From: Candidatus Poribacteria bacterium
GTDB taxonomy: Bacteria > Poribacteria > WGA-4E > WGA-3G
Direction of reading: 5' to 3'
Assembly (NCBI GenBank): GCA_022822275.1
Contig: JAJEBZ010000138.1
Location: forward strand, 1 to 40,611
Length of the DNA stretch: 40,611 bases
A program made the position numbers and the translations under genes. The notes under the pieces were generated by a model, which did no database searches, was not told the DNA's origin, and worked only from the letters and a program-made list of their open reading frames with translations. Positions 7,054-15,273 of this stretch are shown here, in pieces; position 1 is the first letter of the stretch; every line of letters starts with the position of its first letter.

Positions 7054-8942
7054 ACACATTTTACGTCACCACCCCTATTTACTACGCCAATGGTGAACCC
7101 CATGCGGGACACGCTTACACGACTATCGCTGCTGATGCATTAGCACGTTATCACCGTATCAAAGGTAATAACGTGTTTTTTCTGACTGGCGTTGATGAAC
7201 ACGGCGCAAACATTGATAAGACAGCTGAAGCCGAAGGGCTTTCCCCGCAAGCATTTTGCGACAAATTAGCACCAATTTTTACCAAGTTGTGGGAACGGCT
7301 AAATATATCAAATGACATCTTTCTCCGAACAACAAGCGAGCTCCACAAACGTGGAATAAAAAAGTTTCTTACTGCCTTATATGAGAGTGGAGATGTCTAC
7401 AAAGCACCTTATGAAGGGTATTACTGCCGTCCATGTGAACGTTTTTTCCCTGAGAAAGAGTTAACCGATGATAAAATCTGTCCGATTCATAAATTGCCGT
7501 TAGAATGGGTGAAAGAGGAAAACTATTTTTTTCGTCTCTCCAAGTATCAGGACCGTTTGATACAACATTACAATGAGAATCCCGATTTTGTGTATCCTGA
7601 AAGTCGACGGAATGAGCTCTTAAACGTGTTGGAATCAGGATTAGAAGATACAAGCATTTCACGTTCCTCTGTCTCGTGGGGAATACCTTTACCGTTTGAC
7701 CCCGAGCACATTGCTTATGTCTGGATAGATGCACTTCCGAACTATATAACCGCTTTGGGGTATGATGCCGATAGTGAAAGGTATCATGCATTTTGGCCTG
7801 CTGATGTACACATGATGGCAAAGGAAATCACCCGTTTTCACGCGCTACTTTGGCCCGCAATGTTAATGGCAGCGAACCTGCCACTTCCCAAACAGATTGT
7901 CGCACACGGTTGGTTGACCAAGGACGGCGAAGCACTGAGCAAAACACGGGGCATCTTTATTGATATGGATGGTGATATTGCCACCTATGGTGTTGATGCG
8001 TTTCGTTATTACCTTCTGCGTGAATTTAGTTTCGGGAATGATGGTGACTACCGTCCTGCACGTTTGCATGCACGTTATAACGCAGATCTTGCAAACGATC
8101 TGGGGAATTTGCTTAATCGTGTACTTGGATTGGTGAACAAGAACTTTGATGAAATACCTGCCCCCACAACGCCCGGTGATTTTGACGATGAAATCAAGGA
8201 GATGGCACAAACCACAGTGGATCAATTGGACGCGCAAATGGAGACATTTGCTTTTGACACTGCATTAGAAACGATATGGGAATTTGTGCGCCGCGTCAAC
8301 CGTTATATCCAGCAAACTGAAGTCTGGACACTGGCTAAACCAGAAACGAAACCGAGAATGGGAACTATCCTTTACAATAGCTTAGAAGCACTACGATTTA
8401 TCTCTGTGCTGTTATCACCGTTTATTCCAGAGACTGCAGAGAAGATACAGAAACAGATCGGTTTGGCTGAGTTTGATACCGTCGCAGAATGGGGACGTTT
8501 ATCTATAGGTTTAAAAGTCAGCAAAGGTGAACCCATCTTCCCGAGAGTTGATCTGAAGAAAGAAAAAGCACCACAATCAAAAGCAGCTAAACCTAAACAG
8601 AAATTAGAAAAGAAGACTACCGATCTTATCTCCTTTGCTGATTTTCAAAAACTGGATTTAAGAGTTGGTAACGTTATCTCTGCTGAGCCGATTGAAGATG
8701 CTGATCGTCTTCTCAAACTACAGGTTGACCTCGGAACAGAAAAACGCCAGGTAGTTGCAGGTATAGCAGAACACTATAAACCGGATATCCTAATCGGCAA
8801 ACAGGTCATCATCGTTGTAAATTTAGAACCCGCGACGATACGTAATGTTGAATCACAAGGTATGATTCTCGCGGCAAGTGGTGATGCTGTCGTCTTAGCA
8901 ACACCTGAAACGAAAGTACCACTTGGCACAAAAGTTCGGTAG
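7050..8942 (+). CDS. metG: methionine-tRNA ligase
   Basis: A 630-residue class I methionyl-tRNA synthetase, charging tRNA-Met. The HIGH motif is HAGH (18-21). A zinc knuckle CRPC...CPIH lies near residues 127-148, and the KMSKS equivalent is ALSKT (295-299). The anticodon-binding helical domain follows (about 340-500). A lysine-rich linker leads to a C-terminal tRNA-binding OB fold (about 525-630, LDLRVGNV), found in dimeric bacterial enzymes. The CxxC...CxxH zinc set and overall layout recall Thermus-type enzymes. Length is normal. It overlaps the methylase gene by 4 nt, an odd pairing of a housekeeping gene behind a DNA methylase. Confidence 0.97.
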   Translation: MNTFYVTTPIYYANGEPHAGHAYTTIAADALARYHRIKGNNVFFLTGVDEHGANIDKTAEAEGLSPQAFCDKLAPIFTKLWERLNISNDIFLRTTSELHKRGIKKFLTALYESGDVYKAPYEGYYCRPCERFFPEKELTDDKICPIHKLPLEWVKEENYFFRLSKYQDRLIQHYNENPDFVYPESRRNELLNVLESGLEDTSISRSSVSWGIPLPFDPEHIAYVWIDALPNYITALGYDADSERYHAFWPADVHMMAKEITRFHALLWPAMLMAANLPLPKQIVAHGWLTKDGEALSKTRGIFIDMDGDIATYGVDAFRYYLLREFSFGNDGDYRPARLHARYNADLANDLGNLLNRVLGLVNKNFDEIPAPTTPGDFDDEIKEMAQTTVDQLDAQMETFAFDTALETIWEFVRRVNRYIQQTEVWTLAKPETKPRMGTILYNSLEALRFISVLLSPFIPETAEKIQKQIGLAEFDTVAEWGRLSIGLKVSKGEPIFPRVDLKKEKAPQSKAAKPKQKLEKKTTDLISFADFQKLDLRVGNVISAEPIEDADRLLKLQVDLGTEKRQVVAGIAEHYKPDILIGKQVIIVVNLEPATIRNVESQGMILAASGDAVVLATPETKVPLGTKVR

Positions 8943-8965
8943 AAGGCAGGCTGCAATTTCCCAAG

Positions 8966-11900
8966 ATGCATGATATAGAAAACACCATCAAAACGCTTAT
9001 TCGTGAAGATAGGGCAGAAACCTGTGTTATCATTGTGCCTAATGATGCTGCGCGCTTAAAACGGCAACGCGAGTTGATTGCATATCACCCAAACCGGGCT
9101 GTCGCCAATATGCAGGTATATGACATTGAGAACTTTGTCCAAAGGTTATACAGCCAAGTTCGTCCGCTACGAGAACATATATCATCAGGCATCCAAAGTC
9201 TTTGGCTGCACGAAATAGTCAATCCTAACTCGGATAATACCGATTCCAACACATATAATGCATTTCGCCCAAATCCCGATGTTGCTGTCCCCGATAGCAC
9301 ACTCTCTCTCATCACTGACACAATAAATAACCTCAAAGAACGTGGAGAGACTGCTCAAAACATCAAAACAGATACACCCACCAAAACTGAACTATCTCAT
9401 ATCTATACCAAATATGAGGATAAACTCTACGAACATTGGATAGATGACAGAGGCAAACATCTCTACCTTGCAAACAACTTTAAACATGACTACTTTAACA
9501 GTGTATTTTCCCAAGCAGACCTTGTTGTTGTAGAGGGTTTCACAGTCCTGACAAAAGCTGACATCAAACTTTTGAAAGGTATTGCTGGAATACCTGATTT
9601 AGAGATGTGGTTCCGCACGGACTGTTTTTCAAAAAATGAACACCTCTATAAAAATATCACTGACCTTGTCAAAGAATTTGAAGAGGTAGGTATTTACATT
9701 GATTCCGAATATGAGCGCGATGCTGACACTCACAACCATTTCGCAAAAAACCTGTTCCAAACGATGAGTGCTGCAAACCGCAAAATTGACCTAACGGATC
9801 AAATTAGAGTTTTAGAACCATCTAATCGGACCGAAGAAATAGAGCAAATTGCATACTTAACTCATAAATATGTGTCAGAAGGTAAATGCAAATTGAGCGA
9901 AATCTGTGTTACGTTCTACAATATCAGCAATTATCAACAGCGGATTGCAGAAATTTTTCATGCTTTTGGAATTCCATACTCACTTGCAGAAAGTATCCCG
10001 TTAACAAAATCAGGAGTTGTCAAAGAGATATTTTCTCAACTTTCACCAAACCGACAACCTATAGGCAATACCTATTTTGAGGGGAATAATAATTTATCAT
10101 CTAACCAGTCCTTTTATCCCGATGATTTTCAGGAATATGTTGAAAAACTGCTAAACACTGGTGGAGTCCTTCAACGGATTCTAAACCCGATGCTGCGGAG
10201 AAATACCGAAATTGTTGAGAATGAAATAAATGCATTTCATCAATTCAGAAGAGTTGTCAAAGAACTATGTGATGTCTTGAAATCTGAGCGTGATGGAACT
10301 TACAATCTGAATGATTATGTAAGACAACTCACCTACATGGCAAGGCACACACACTATCAGAATAGGGCGGAGACAAAAGCAGGAGCAGTCAAAATTGCGA
10401 CACTCGGAGAACTCAGGAGCTCGGAGTATAGAATCGTCTTTTTAGGAGATTTTGTAGATGGTGGTTTCCCGCCACATTATCGACCCGACCCATTACTCCC
10501 AGACACACCCTATCGCACTGAAGACGAACTATTGCACGATAATAGATTCCTTTTTTATCGTGTGCTAAAGTCCTTTAGCACACGGTTATATCTCCTTATA
10601 CCAAAACGCGAAAATGTGTCGGAACTCATCCCATCTTTATTTCTAACGCAATTACAAGCAATCGCGAACATCGGAACGGAAGAAATTGCCAATCCTACAG
10701 AGAAAAGTGTTCCCGGTTTCATGAGTGCTTACGGTGATTATGTGTGGAAAGTAGATGAACCTTCTGATGTGGAATTCCCATCCGAAGTCGCAGATATGCA
10801 ACAACTCATAAATCATGTCGTTAAAGTTGAAAAGAGCCGCGAAGAAACACACGATAAATTAGCGTATGAAGGAATATTGACAAAAAAAGCACTCTCTTCT
10901 CAGAGCCATTCCGTTTTGGATAATTTGCGGAATCAACCTTTTTCAGCGACGGATTTGGAAACTTACGCGAAATGTCCATTTCAGTACTTTATCTCCAAAG
11001 TGCTAAAATCCAAGCCGAAAGAGGAAGAGGAAGAAGTTGAACCATCAAGTCTTGAGAAAGGAGATTTAGCACATAAAATTCTTTGCAGCTTCTATATGGA
11101 ACGTAGAGAACATGAAGATTTACCCATTAGACAATGTAGTGATGACAACTTTGAACAAGCAAAACAGCAATTAGATGCAATTCTAAATCGCGAATCTGAA
11201 GAAAAACGTAATGGCCGCAAAGAAATAAGTGAAAACAATCTTTTTTGGAAAATAGAGATAGAAAAACTACAGACTGCCCTACATAATTGGCTTGAAGCAG
11301 AACGAACTTACGAGTTTCCTGTTATTCCACACTTCTTTGAAGTAAATATTGGACATACAGATCAACCCGGTGATCCTAAATTGATTTGTCCTGAACCGTT
11401 ATCCATTAGTGGTGTGAAAATACGGGGTAGAATTGATCGTATTGACATCGGTAAAGGCAGTTTTAATATCATTGATTATAAAACCGGCAGTTCAAAGGTA
11501 CTAATTCGAGATATACTTGAGGGACGGAGTCTGCAACTGCCCATTTATCTACAGATCGCGGAGCAGTTGCTTGATGAAAATGGTTTCCCCGGATTAGAGG
11601 CATCGGCAGGACTCTATCACAAAATTAGACTGGACGAATGCCAAGTTGAACTCGGCATCGGTGCAGAGGCATTAAATGACATTGCTTATGGAACTTACAA
11701 CGGTCAAGAATGGAAAAAGGCAAATAAAAGTGGTCAATTATTAGAAGAAACAACTTTTAGAGCACTCCTTAAACGCGTCAATGGATATGTTGAGCAGTAT
11801 GTTGATAGCATTACAAACGGTATATTCCCCCTTATCACGCGTGTTGATACTTACGTAGAGTCGGAAGATGAGGGCGATACGCCTATCAAACCTAAAGAGA

Positions 11901-11983
11901 TTAACGCACCGTGTAATTACTGCGCTTACAAACAGATATGTCGTGTGGGGGCATTTGTCGAAGCAAGCCAAACTGAAGAATAG
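8966..11983 (+). CDS. AddB-like PD-(D/E)XK Fe-S nuclease
   Basis: A 1005-residue protein with the layout of AddB/RexB, the nuclease subunit of the AddAB recombination machine that resects double-strand breaks. The N-terminal helicase-like part lacks a GKT/S Walker A loop, as expected for the inactive AddB helicase fold. The C-terminal PD-(D/E)XK nuclease core shows RGRIDRIDI and IIDYKTG (D837, K839). Four cysteines match the Fe-S staple: C670 (CPFQYF) and C983-x2-C986-x5-C992 at the C-terminus. The start ATG at 8966 lies 23 nt after metG and has a weak site. No AddA helicase gene lies next to it, which is unusual, since addB and addA are normally adjacent. It could instead be a lone CRISPR-Cas4-like or RecB-family nuclease. 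Confidence 0.8.
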   Translation: MHDIENTIKTLIREDRAETCVIIVPNDAARLKRQRELIAYHPNRAVANMQVYDIENFVQRLYSQVRPLREHISSGIQSLWLHEIVNPNSDNTDSNTYNAFRPNPDVAVPDSTLSLITDTINNLKERGETAQNIKTDTPTKTELSHIYTKYEDKLYEHWIDDRGKHLYLANNFKHDYFNSVFSQADLVVVEGFTVLTKADIKLLKGIAGIPDLEMWFRTDCFSKNEHLYKNITDLVKEFEEVGIYIDSEYERDADTHNHFAKNLFQTMSAANRKIDLTDQIRVLEPSNRTEEIEQIAYLTHKYVSEGKCKLSEICVTFYNISNYQQRIAEIFHAFGIPYSLAESIPLTKSGVVKEIFSQLSPNRQPIGNTYFEGNNNLSSNQSFYPDDFQEYVEKLLNTGGVLQRILNPMLRRNTEIVENEINAFHQFRRVVKELCDVLKSERDGTYNLNDYVRQLTYMARHTHYQNRAETKAGAVKIATLGELRSSEYRIVFLGDFVDGGFPPHYRPDPLLPDTPYRTEDELLHDNRFLFYRVLKSFSTRLYLLIPKRENVSELIPSLFLTQLQAIANIGTEEIANPTEKSVPGFMSAYGDYVWKVDEPSDVEFPSEVADMQQLINHVVKVEKSREETHDKLAYEGILTKKALSSQSHSVLDNLRNQPFSATDLETYAKCPFQYFISKVLKSKPKEEEEEVEPSSLEKGDLAHKILCSFYMERREHEDLPIRQCSDDNFEQAKQQLDAILNRESEEKRNGRKEISENNLFWKIEIEKLQTALHNWLEAERTYEFPVIPHFFEVNIGHTDQPGDPKLICPEPLSISGVKIRGRIDRIDIGKGSFNIIDYKTGSSKVLIRDILEGRSLQLPIYLQIAEQLLDENGFPGLEASAGLYHKIRLDECQVELGIGAEALNDIAYGTYNGQEWKKANKSGQLLEETTFRALLKRVNGYVEQYVDSITNGIFPLITRVDTYVESEDEGDTPIKPKEINAPCNYCAYKQICRVGAFVEASQTEE

Positions 11984-12027
11984 CTGCTACTTATATGTCA
12001 ACTGATTAAATGCTTGTTGTAGCAGGA

Positions 12028-12160
12028 TGTGTAAAGTTTTCACATATTCAATATTCACGAAAATTTCGTTTTTTCCAAATTTAGAAGAATTGAATGCATA
12101 ATTCTATTTTAGCAACACAAAAAACGAGCAAAAATATGTATTGTACAAAAACTTTACACA
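12028..12160. repeat. MITE-like element, copy 1 (133 bp)
   Basis: The ends are a perfect 13-bp inverted repeat, TGTGTAAAGTTTT (12028-12040) and its complement (12148-12160). About 75 bp at the right side (from GAATTGAATG to the right end) is nearly identical to the right side of a second element at 21853-22234. No coding frame lies inside. The element lies between the addB-like stop and the consensus promoter at 12179, which begins 18 nt beyond it. It is most likely a non-autonomous derivative of an insertion sequence. Confidence 0.7.
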
Positions 12161-12178
12161 ATCTTGATTGATTTTCCC

Positions 12179-12207
12179 TTGACATAGTGTTTTTAATCAG
12201 ATATAAT
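12179..12207 (+). promoter_or_regulatory. perfect consensus sigma70 promoter
   Basis: TTGACA (12179-12184), 17 nt, TATAAT (12202-12207). It faces the DUF1501 gene starting at 12457, giving a leader of about 240 nt. Confidence 0.75.
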
Positions 12208-12456
12208 TAAACTAAATTCTCATCGTGAAGTGCGGTTAGGAAGGTTTTCCGCTCCGAAACTCGCATTATTACCAAGGTAAAACCCTCCGATGTAATATGC
12301 AAAAATGTTGTAAAAAAAGAAAGTTCAACTTGTCCCTTTGCCGGTAAATTTACCGAACAAATAGGAATTTATCAGAACTAATCTCATAAATGTGTGTTGT
12401 TAGTACACTCATCAGAACTATGAGAGAACAACTAACCAAACTTTAGGAGAACAATT
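12208..12456 (+). other. long leader before the DUF1501 gene
   Basis: There is no gene in this stretch. It begins with a GTGCGGTTAGGAA segment (12230-12242) identical to part of the palindromic repeat at 39126-39147, here followed by a partial pairing to CCGC (12250-12253). A CCGGTAAATTTACCG-type palindrome occurs near 12340-12354. AGGAGA (12444-12449) is the ribosome site. The 240-nt length invites a regulatory role, but no known riboswitch is recognised. Confidence 0.35.
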
Positions 12457-13770
12457 ATGTCCCAAAGAGACTGCACAAAAACAGACTGCGAAGGATTTTA
12501 TCGTAGAGATCTGATTAAGGCTGGTGTCTTAGGGTTATTTGGTTTTGGTCTTACGGACTTTTTCCGTCTAAAAGCTGTAGCGAAAGCGACAGCTAAACCT
12601 GCCACCGCAAAATCAGTTATTTTGGTATGGTTAGGCGGAGGTCCGAGCCACCTTGATATGTGGGACCTCAAACCCAATGCACCAGAAGAGATCCGTGGTT
12701 TGTTCAAACCTATATCCACAAACGCCGATGGTGTTCAAATCAGTGAACACATGCCGAAACTTGCACAACATGCAGATAAAATGTGTGTCATCCGTTCAAT
12801 GACTTCTCCCGAAGGTGCGCATGAACGTGGAACACATTATATGATCACAGGTTATCAACCATTACCTGGTTTTGCTGTTCCTGGACATGGTGCTGTTGTT
12901 GCAGAACTCAAAGAGCAACGTAGTGCCTTACCGCCTTATATTGCAATCCCCTCACCAGTGGCTTATGCTGGCGGTGGTTTCTTAGGCGCATCACTGGATC
13001 CGTTTTCACCAGATGGCAATCCAGCAAGCAATAACTTCAAAGTCCGCGATTTAGAACCACCGAAAGGTGTCACTTATGAACGGGTTGAAAACAGAAAGGA
13101 CCTAAGGGCAGCCGTGGATAACGCCTTCAAAAAATACGAGGCAGGGAATCCAAGGGTCGAAGCTATGGATAATTTCTACAATGCAGCCTACAACCTCATG
13201 AGTTCAGAAGACGCACGCGCTGCATTTGACTTGTCAAAAGAACCTAAAAATATGCGCGATGCATACAGACGTGATACATTCGGGCAAAGCTGCCTCCTCG
13301 CACGCAGGCTCGTTGAAGCTGGTGTAAATTTTGTCACCGTCAGCAATGGCGGTTGGGACAATCACAACAACATCTTCTCAACCCTGTCGGGCAAACTCAG
13401 AAGCTTTGACCAGACAGTCGCAACCCTAATTAGTGACCTTTCACAACGGGGACTGCTTGAAAGCACTCTCGTCGTCACTATGGGTGAATTCGGAAGAACA
13501 CCTGTCATTAACCGAAACGGTGGACGTGATCACCACCCACGTGTCTTCTCTATCATGTTAGCTGGTGGTGGCGTTAAAGGTGGACAGGTTGTCGGCGCAT
13601 CCGATCCGTTCGGAATCGAACCTGCCGAAACACCCGTCCGACCAGAAGACTTGTCTGCTACTATCTATCAGAGTCTCGGAATTGATTACAATCAGAGCAT
13701 TGAATCGCCTGATGGTGTCCGTATTGTCCTTTCACGAGGCGGACAACCGATCCGAGGTGTCTTGGCTTAA
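12457..13770 (+). CDS. DUF1501 family protein, Tat-exported
   Basis: A 437-residue protein of the DUF1501 family (alkaline-phosphatase/sulfatase superfamily fold), abundant in Planctomycetes and related groups. The N-terminus has a twin-arginine motif YRRDLIKAG followed by a hydrophobic segment (VLGLFGFGL), so export by Tat is likely. Family marks seen are VWLGGGPSHLDMWDLKP, SPEGAHERGTHYMITG, NGGWDNHNN and TMGEFGRTP...GRDHHP, which carry the Asp/His residues expected to bind metal. It has a strong promoter and an AGGAG site. The downstream WD40 and haem-c/PPC genes are the usual company of DUF1501 in such genomes. No reaction is established for the family. Confidence 0.9.
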   Translation: MSQRDCTKTDCEGFYRRDLIKAGVLGLFGFGLTDFFRLKAVAKATAKPATAKSVILVWLGGGPSHLDMWDLKPNAPEEIRGLFKPISTNADGVQISEHMPKLAQHADKMCVIRSMTSPEGAHERGTHYMITGYQPLPGFAVPGHGAVVAELKEQRSALPPYIAIPSPVAYAGGGFLGASLDPFSPDGNPASNNFKVRDLEPPKGVTYERVENRKDLRAAVDNAFKKYEAGNPRVEAMDNFYNAAYNLMSSEDARAAFDLSKEPKNMRDAYRRDTFGQSCLLARRLVEAGVNFVTVSNGGWDNHNNIFSTLSGKLRSFDQTVATLISDLSQRGLLESTLVVTMGEFGRTPVINRNGGRDHHPRVFSIMLAGGGVKGGQVVGASDPFGIEPAETPVRPEDLSATIYQSLGIDYNQSIESPDGVRIVLSRGGQPIRGVLA

Positions 13771-13794
13771 GCAGAAAACATGCTGTTATCAATG

Positions 13795-13832
13795 TAACAT
13801 AAGGTCAGCTGTCTAACGTTGGCCTTATGTTA
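13795..13832 (+). terminator. strong stem-loop after the DUF1501 gene
   Basis: TAACATAAGG (13795-13804) pairs perfectly with 13823-13832, and two further pairs (one G-T) extend the stem. It starts 25 nt after the stop. There is no T run directly after it, so it may be an mRNA-end stabiliser rather than an intrinsic terminator. Confidence 0.5.
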
Positions 13833-13905
13833 TCTGCTGCTAACTGAGGTTGAGACATTATTGTTGTCTGAATTACGGATGGCTTATACCTAATTATCCT
13901 GATTT

Positions 13906-13945
13906 GTAATGTGAGGTACTTGATACCTTACATTGTTGACTTTTT
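13906..13945 (+). terminator. second stem-loop with nearby T run
   Basis: AATGTGAGGTA (13908-13918) pairs with TACCTTACATT (13924-13934) with one G-T pair and a 5-nt loop. TTTTT follows at 13941-13945, 6 nt after the stem. The distance is long for a classic terminator. The rest of 13771-14096 holds no gene that I can see. Confidence 0.4.
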
Positions 13946-14096
13946 CGGAAAATTCAAATCAAGTTAATTTGATATGAGGTGACTTGTAGTAGCAGAATTA
14001 TTACACGTCCTATTGAAGGGCGGTACCTACTACATTCCTACATATTCTCTCATCATTAAATTAATGTCCTACCCTCATTACCTTAACATTGAGATT

Positions 14097-15140
14097 ATGA
14101 AAAAACGCACATACAACATACTTGCTGTCCTATCAATCTTTACGTTTATTATACTTTTGGGAAATATAATAAACGCAGATGAACCGGGACCGAAGAATGA
14201 AAAGATCTTATCTCCTATCTGGGCACTCAAATTTAGTCCTGATGGAAAAACACTCGCCGTAGGAAGATACCAGTGGGTAGAACTCTGGGATCTTGAGACC
14301 CAAGAAACAATTCATGCTTATGAACCGCACATTGGTAGAGTCCGATGTATAACGTTCTCACCGGACGGTAAAATGCTATACGCAGGTGGAGGTGAGGCAG
14401 CCCGAAGCGGTGAAATCCGTTTATGGAATGTGGAAACAGAAGCACTCATCAAAACATTTGAGATACACGGTGATACCATCGAATCTATCGCCATCAGTCC
14501 TGATCATAAAAAATTATTGACCGCAAGCATGGACGAATATAGTACTATCATTGACTTAGAGAACCTTGATGATGGCATGCCATTAGGAGATCAGGCAAAA
14601 TGGTTAACACAGCACGTCGGAAGGGTACTTTGCACTTTATATCACCCTAACGGCGACTACTATGTCACTGGAAGTGAAGATAAGACCCTAAAGGTGTGGA
14701 ATCCTGAAGACAATACAGTTCTCGTCAGCTTTGATGGCAACGATGACGCAGTTTATTCGCTTGCTTATGCAACACGAGAAAACCTTATTGTTTCCGGTGC
14801 TGCTGATAATGTCGTCCGAACTTGGAGAGTCACAGAAAATAACAATGGGAATACACGTGGGACGCTTGTGCGACAATTCAACGGACATCAAGGTCCCGTC
14901 TATAGCGTTGATTGCGGTATCGCGAACAACCAAGAATATATCGTCTCTGGTAGTGCCGACACATCAGTGATTGTGTGGAATATCCAAACTGGTGGACGCC
15001 GCAGAACTTTTAACGACTCTCCAGAACCTGTCTATGCCGTTCAGATAAACCTTGACGGTAATCTTGTCGCTGCAGGTGGACGTGACGGAAAAGTGCGAAT
15101 CTGGAATATCCGAAATAATAGATTGATCCACGAATTCTAA
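14097..15140 (+). CDS. secreted WD40-repeat protein
   Basis: A 347-residue protein starting at the ATG at 14097, which gives a clean signal peptide (MKKRTYNILAVLSIFTFIILL, cleavage near INA-DEP); an upstream in-frame start at 14013 would bury it. The remainder is about seven WD40 repeats, recognised by ALKFSPDGKTLA, VELWD, ITFSPDGKML, IRLWN, LKVWN, VRTWR, VIVWN and VRIWN, which should close as one seven-bladed propeller. It acts in the periplasm or at the outer surface as a binding scaffold, with no catalytic residues. It lies between DUF1501 and the haem-c/PPC gene on the same strand. The ribosome site is weak. Confidence 0.88.
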   Translation: MKKRTYNILAVLSIFTFIILLGNIINADEPGPKNEKILSPIWALKFSPDGKTLAVGRYQWVELWDLETQETIHAYEPHIGRVRCITFSPDGKMLYAGGGEAARSGEIRLWNVETEALIKTFEIHGDTIESIAISPDHKKLLTASMDEYSTIIDLENLDDGMPLGDQAKWLTQHVGRVLCTLYHPNGDYYVTGSEDKTLKVWNPEDNTVLVSFDGNDDAVYSLAYATRENLIVSGAADNVVRTWRVTENNNGNTRGTLVRQFNGHQGPVYSVDCGIANNQEYIVSGSADTSVIVWNIQTGGRRRTFNDSPEPVYAVQINLDGNLVAAGGRDGKVRIWNIRNNRLIHEF

Positions 15141-15273
15141 GGCTGTTTTTGTAGGAACGAATACCCGAATTCTACCGATTTTAGTCGTTCTTAATCGGTT
15201 TTCGGTCATGATGAAAAAGTCCCTTAACTGGCAGCCGATAACTGAATATTGAAAGCTACTTTGGAGGTAAATT

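Noticed and set aside
7369-7821. A 150-codon antisense frame inside metG
   Set aside because: It overlaps well-conserved methionyl-tRNA synthetase sequence and its translation has no family resemblance.
15141-15273. A repeat in the gap between the WD40 and haem-c genes (TGTAGGAACGAAT...)
   Set aside because: It vaguely resembles the palindrome at 34375 but pairs poorly and is too degenerate to list.
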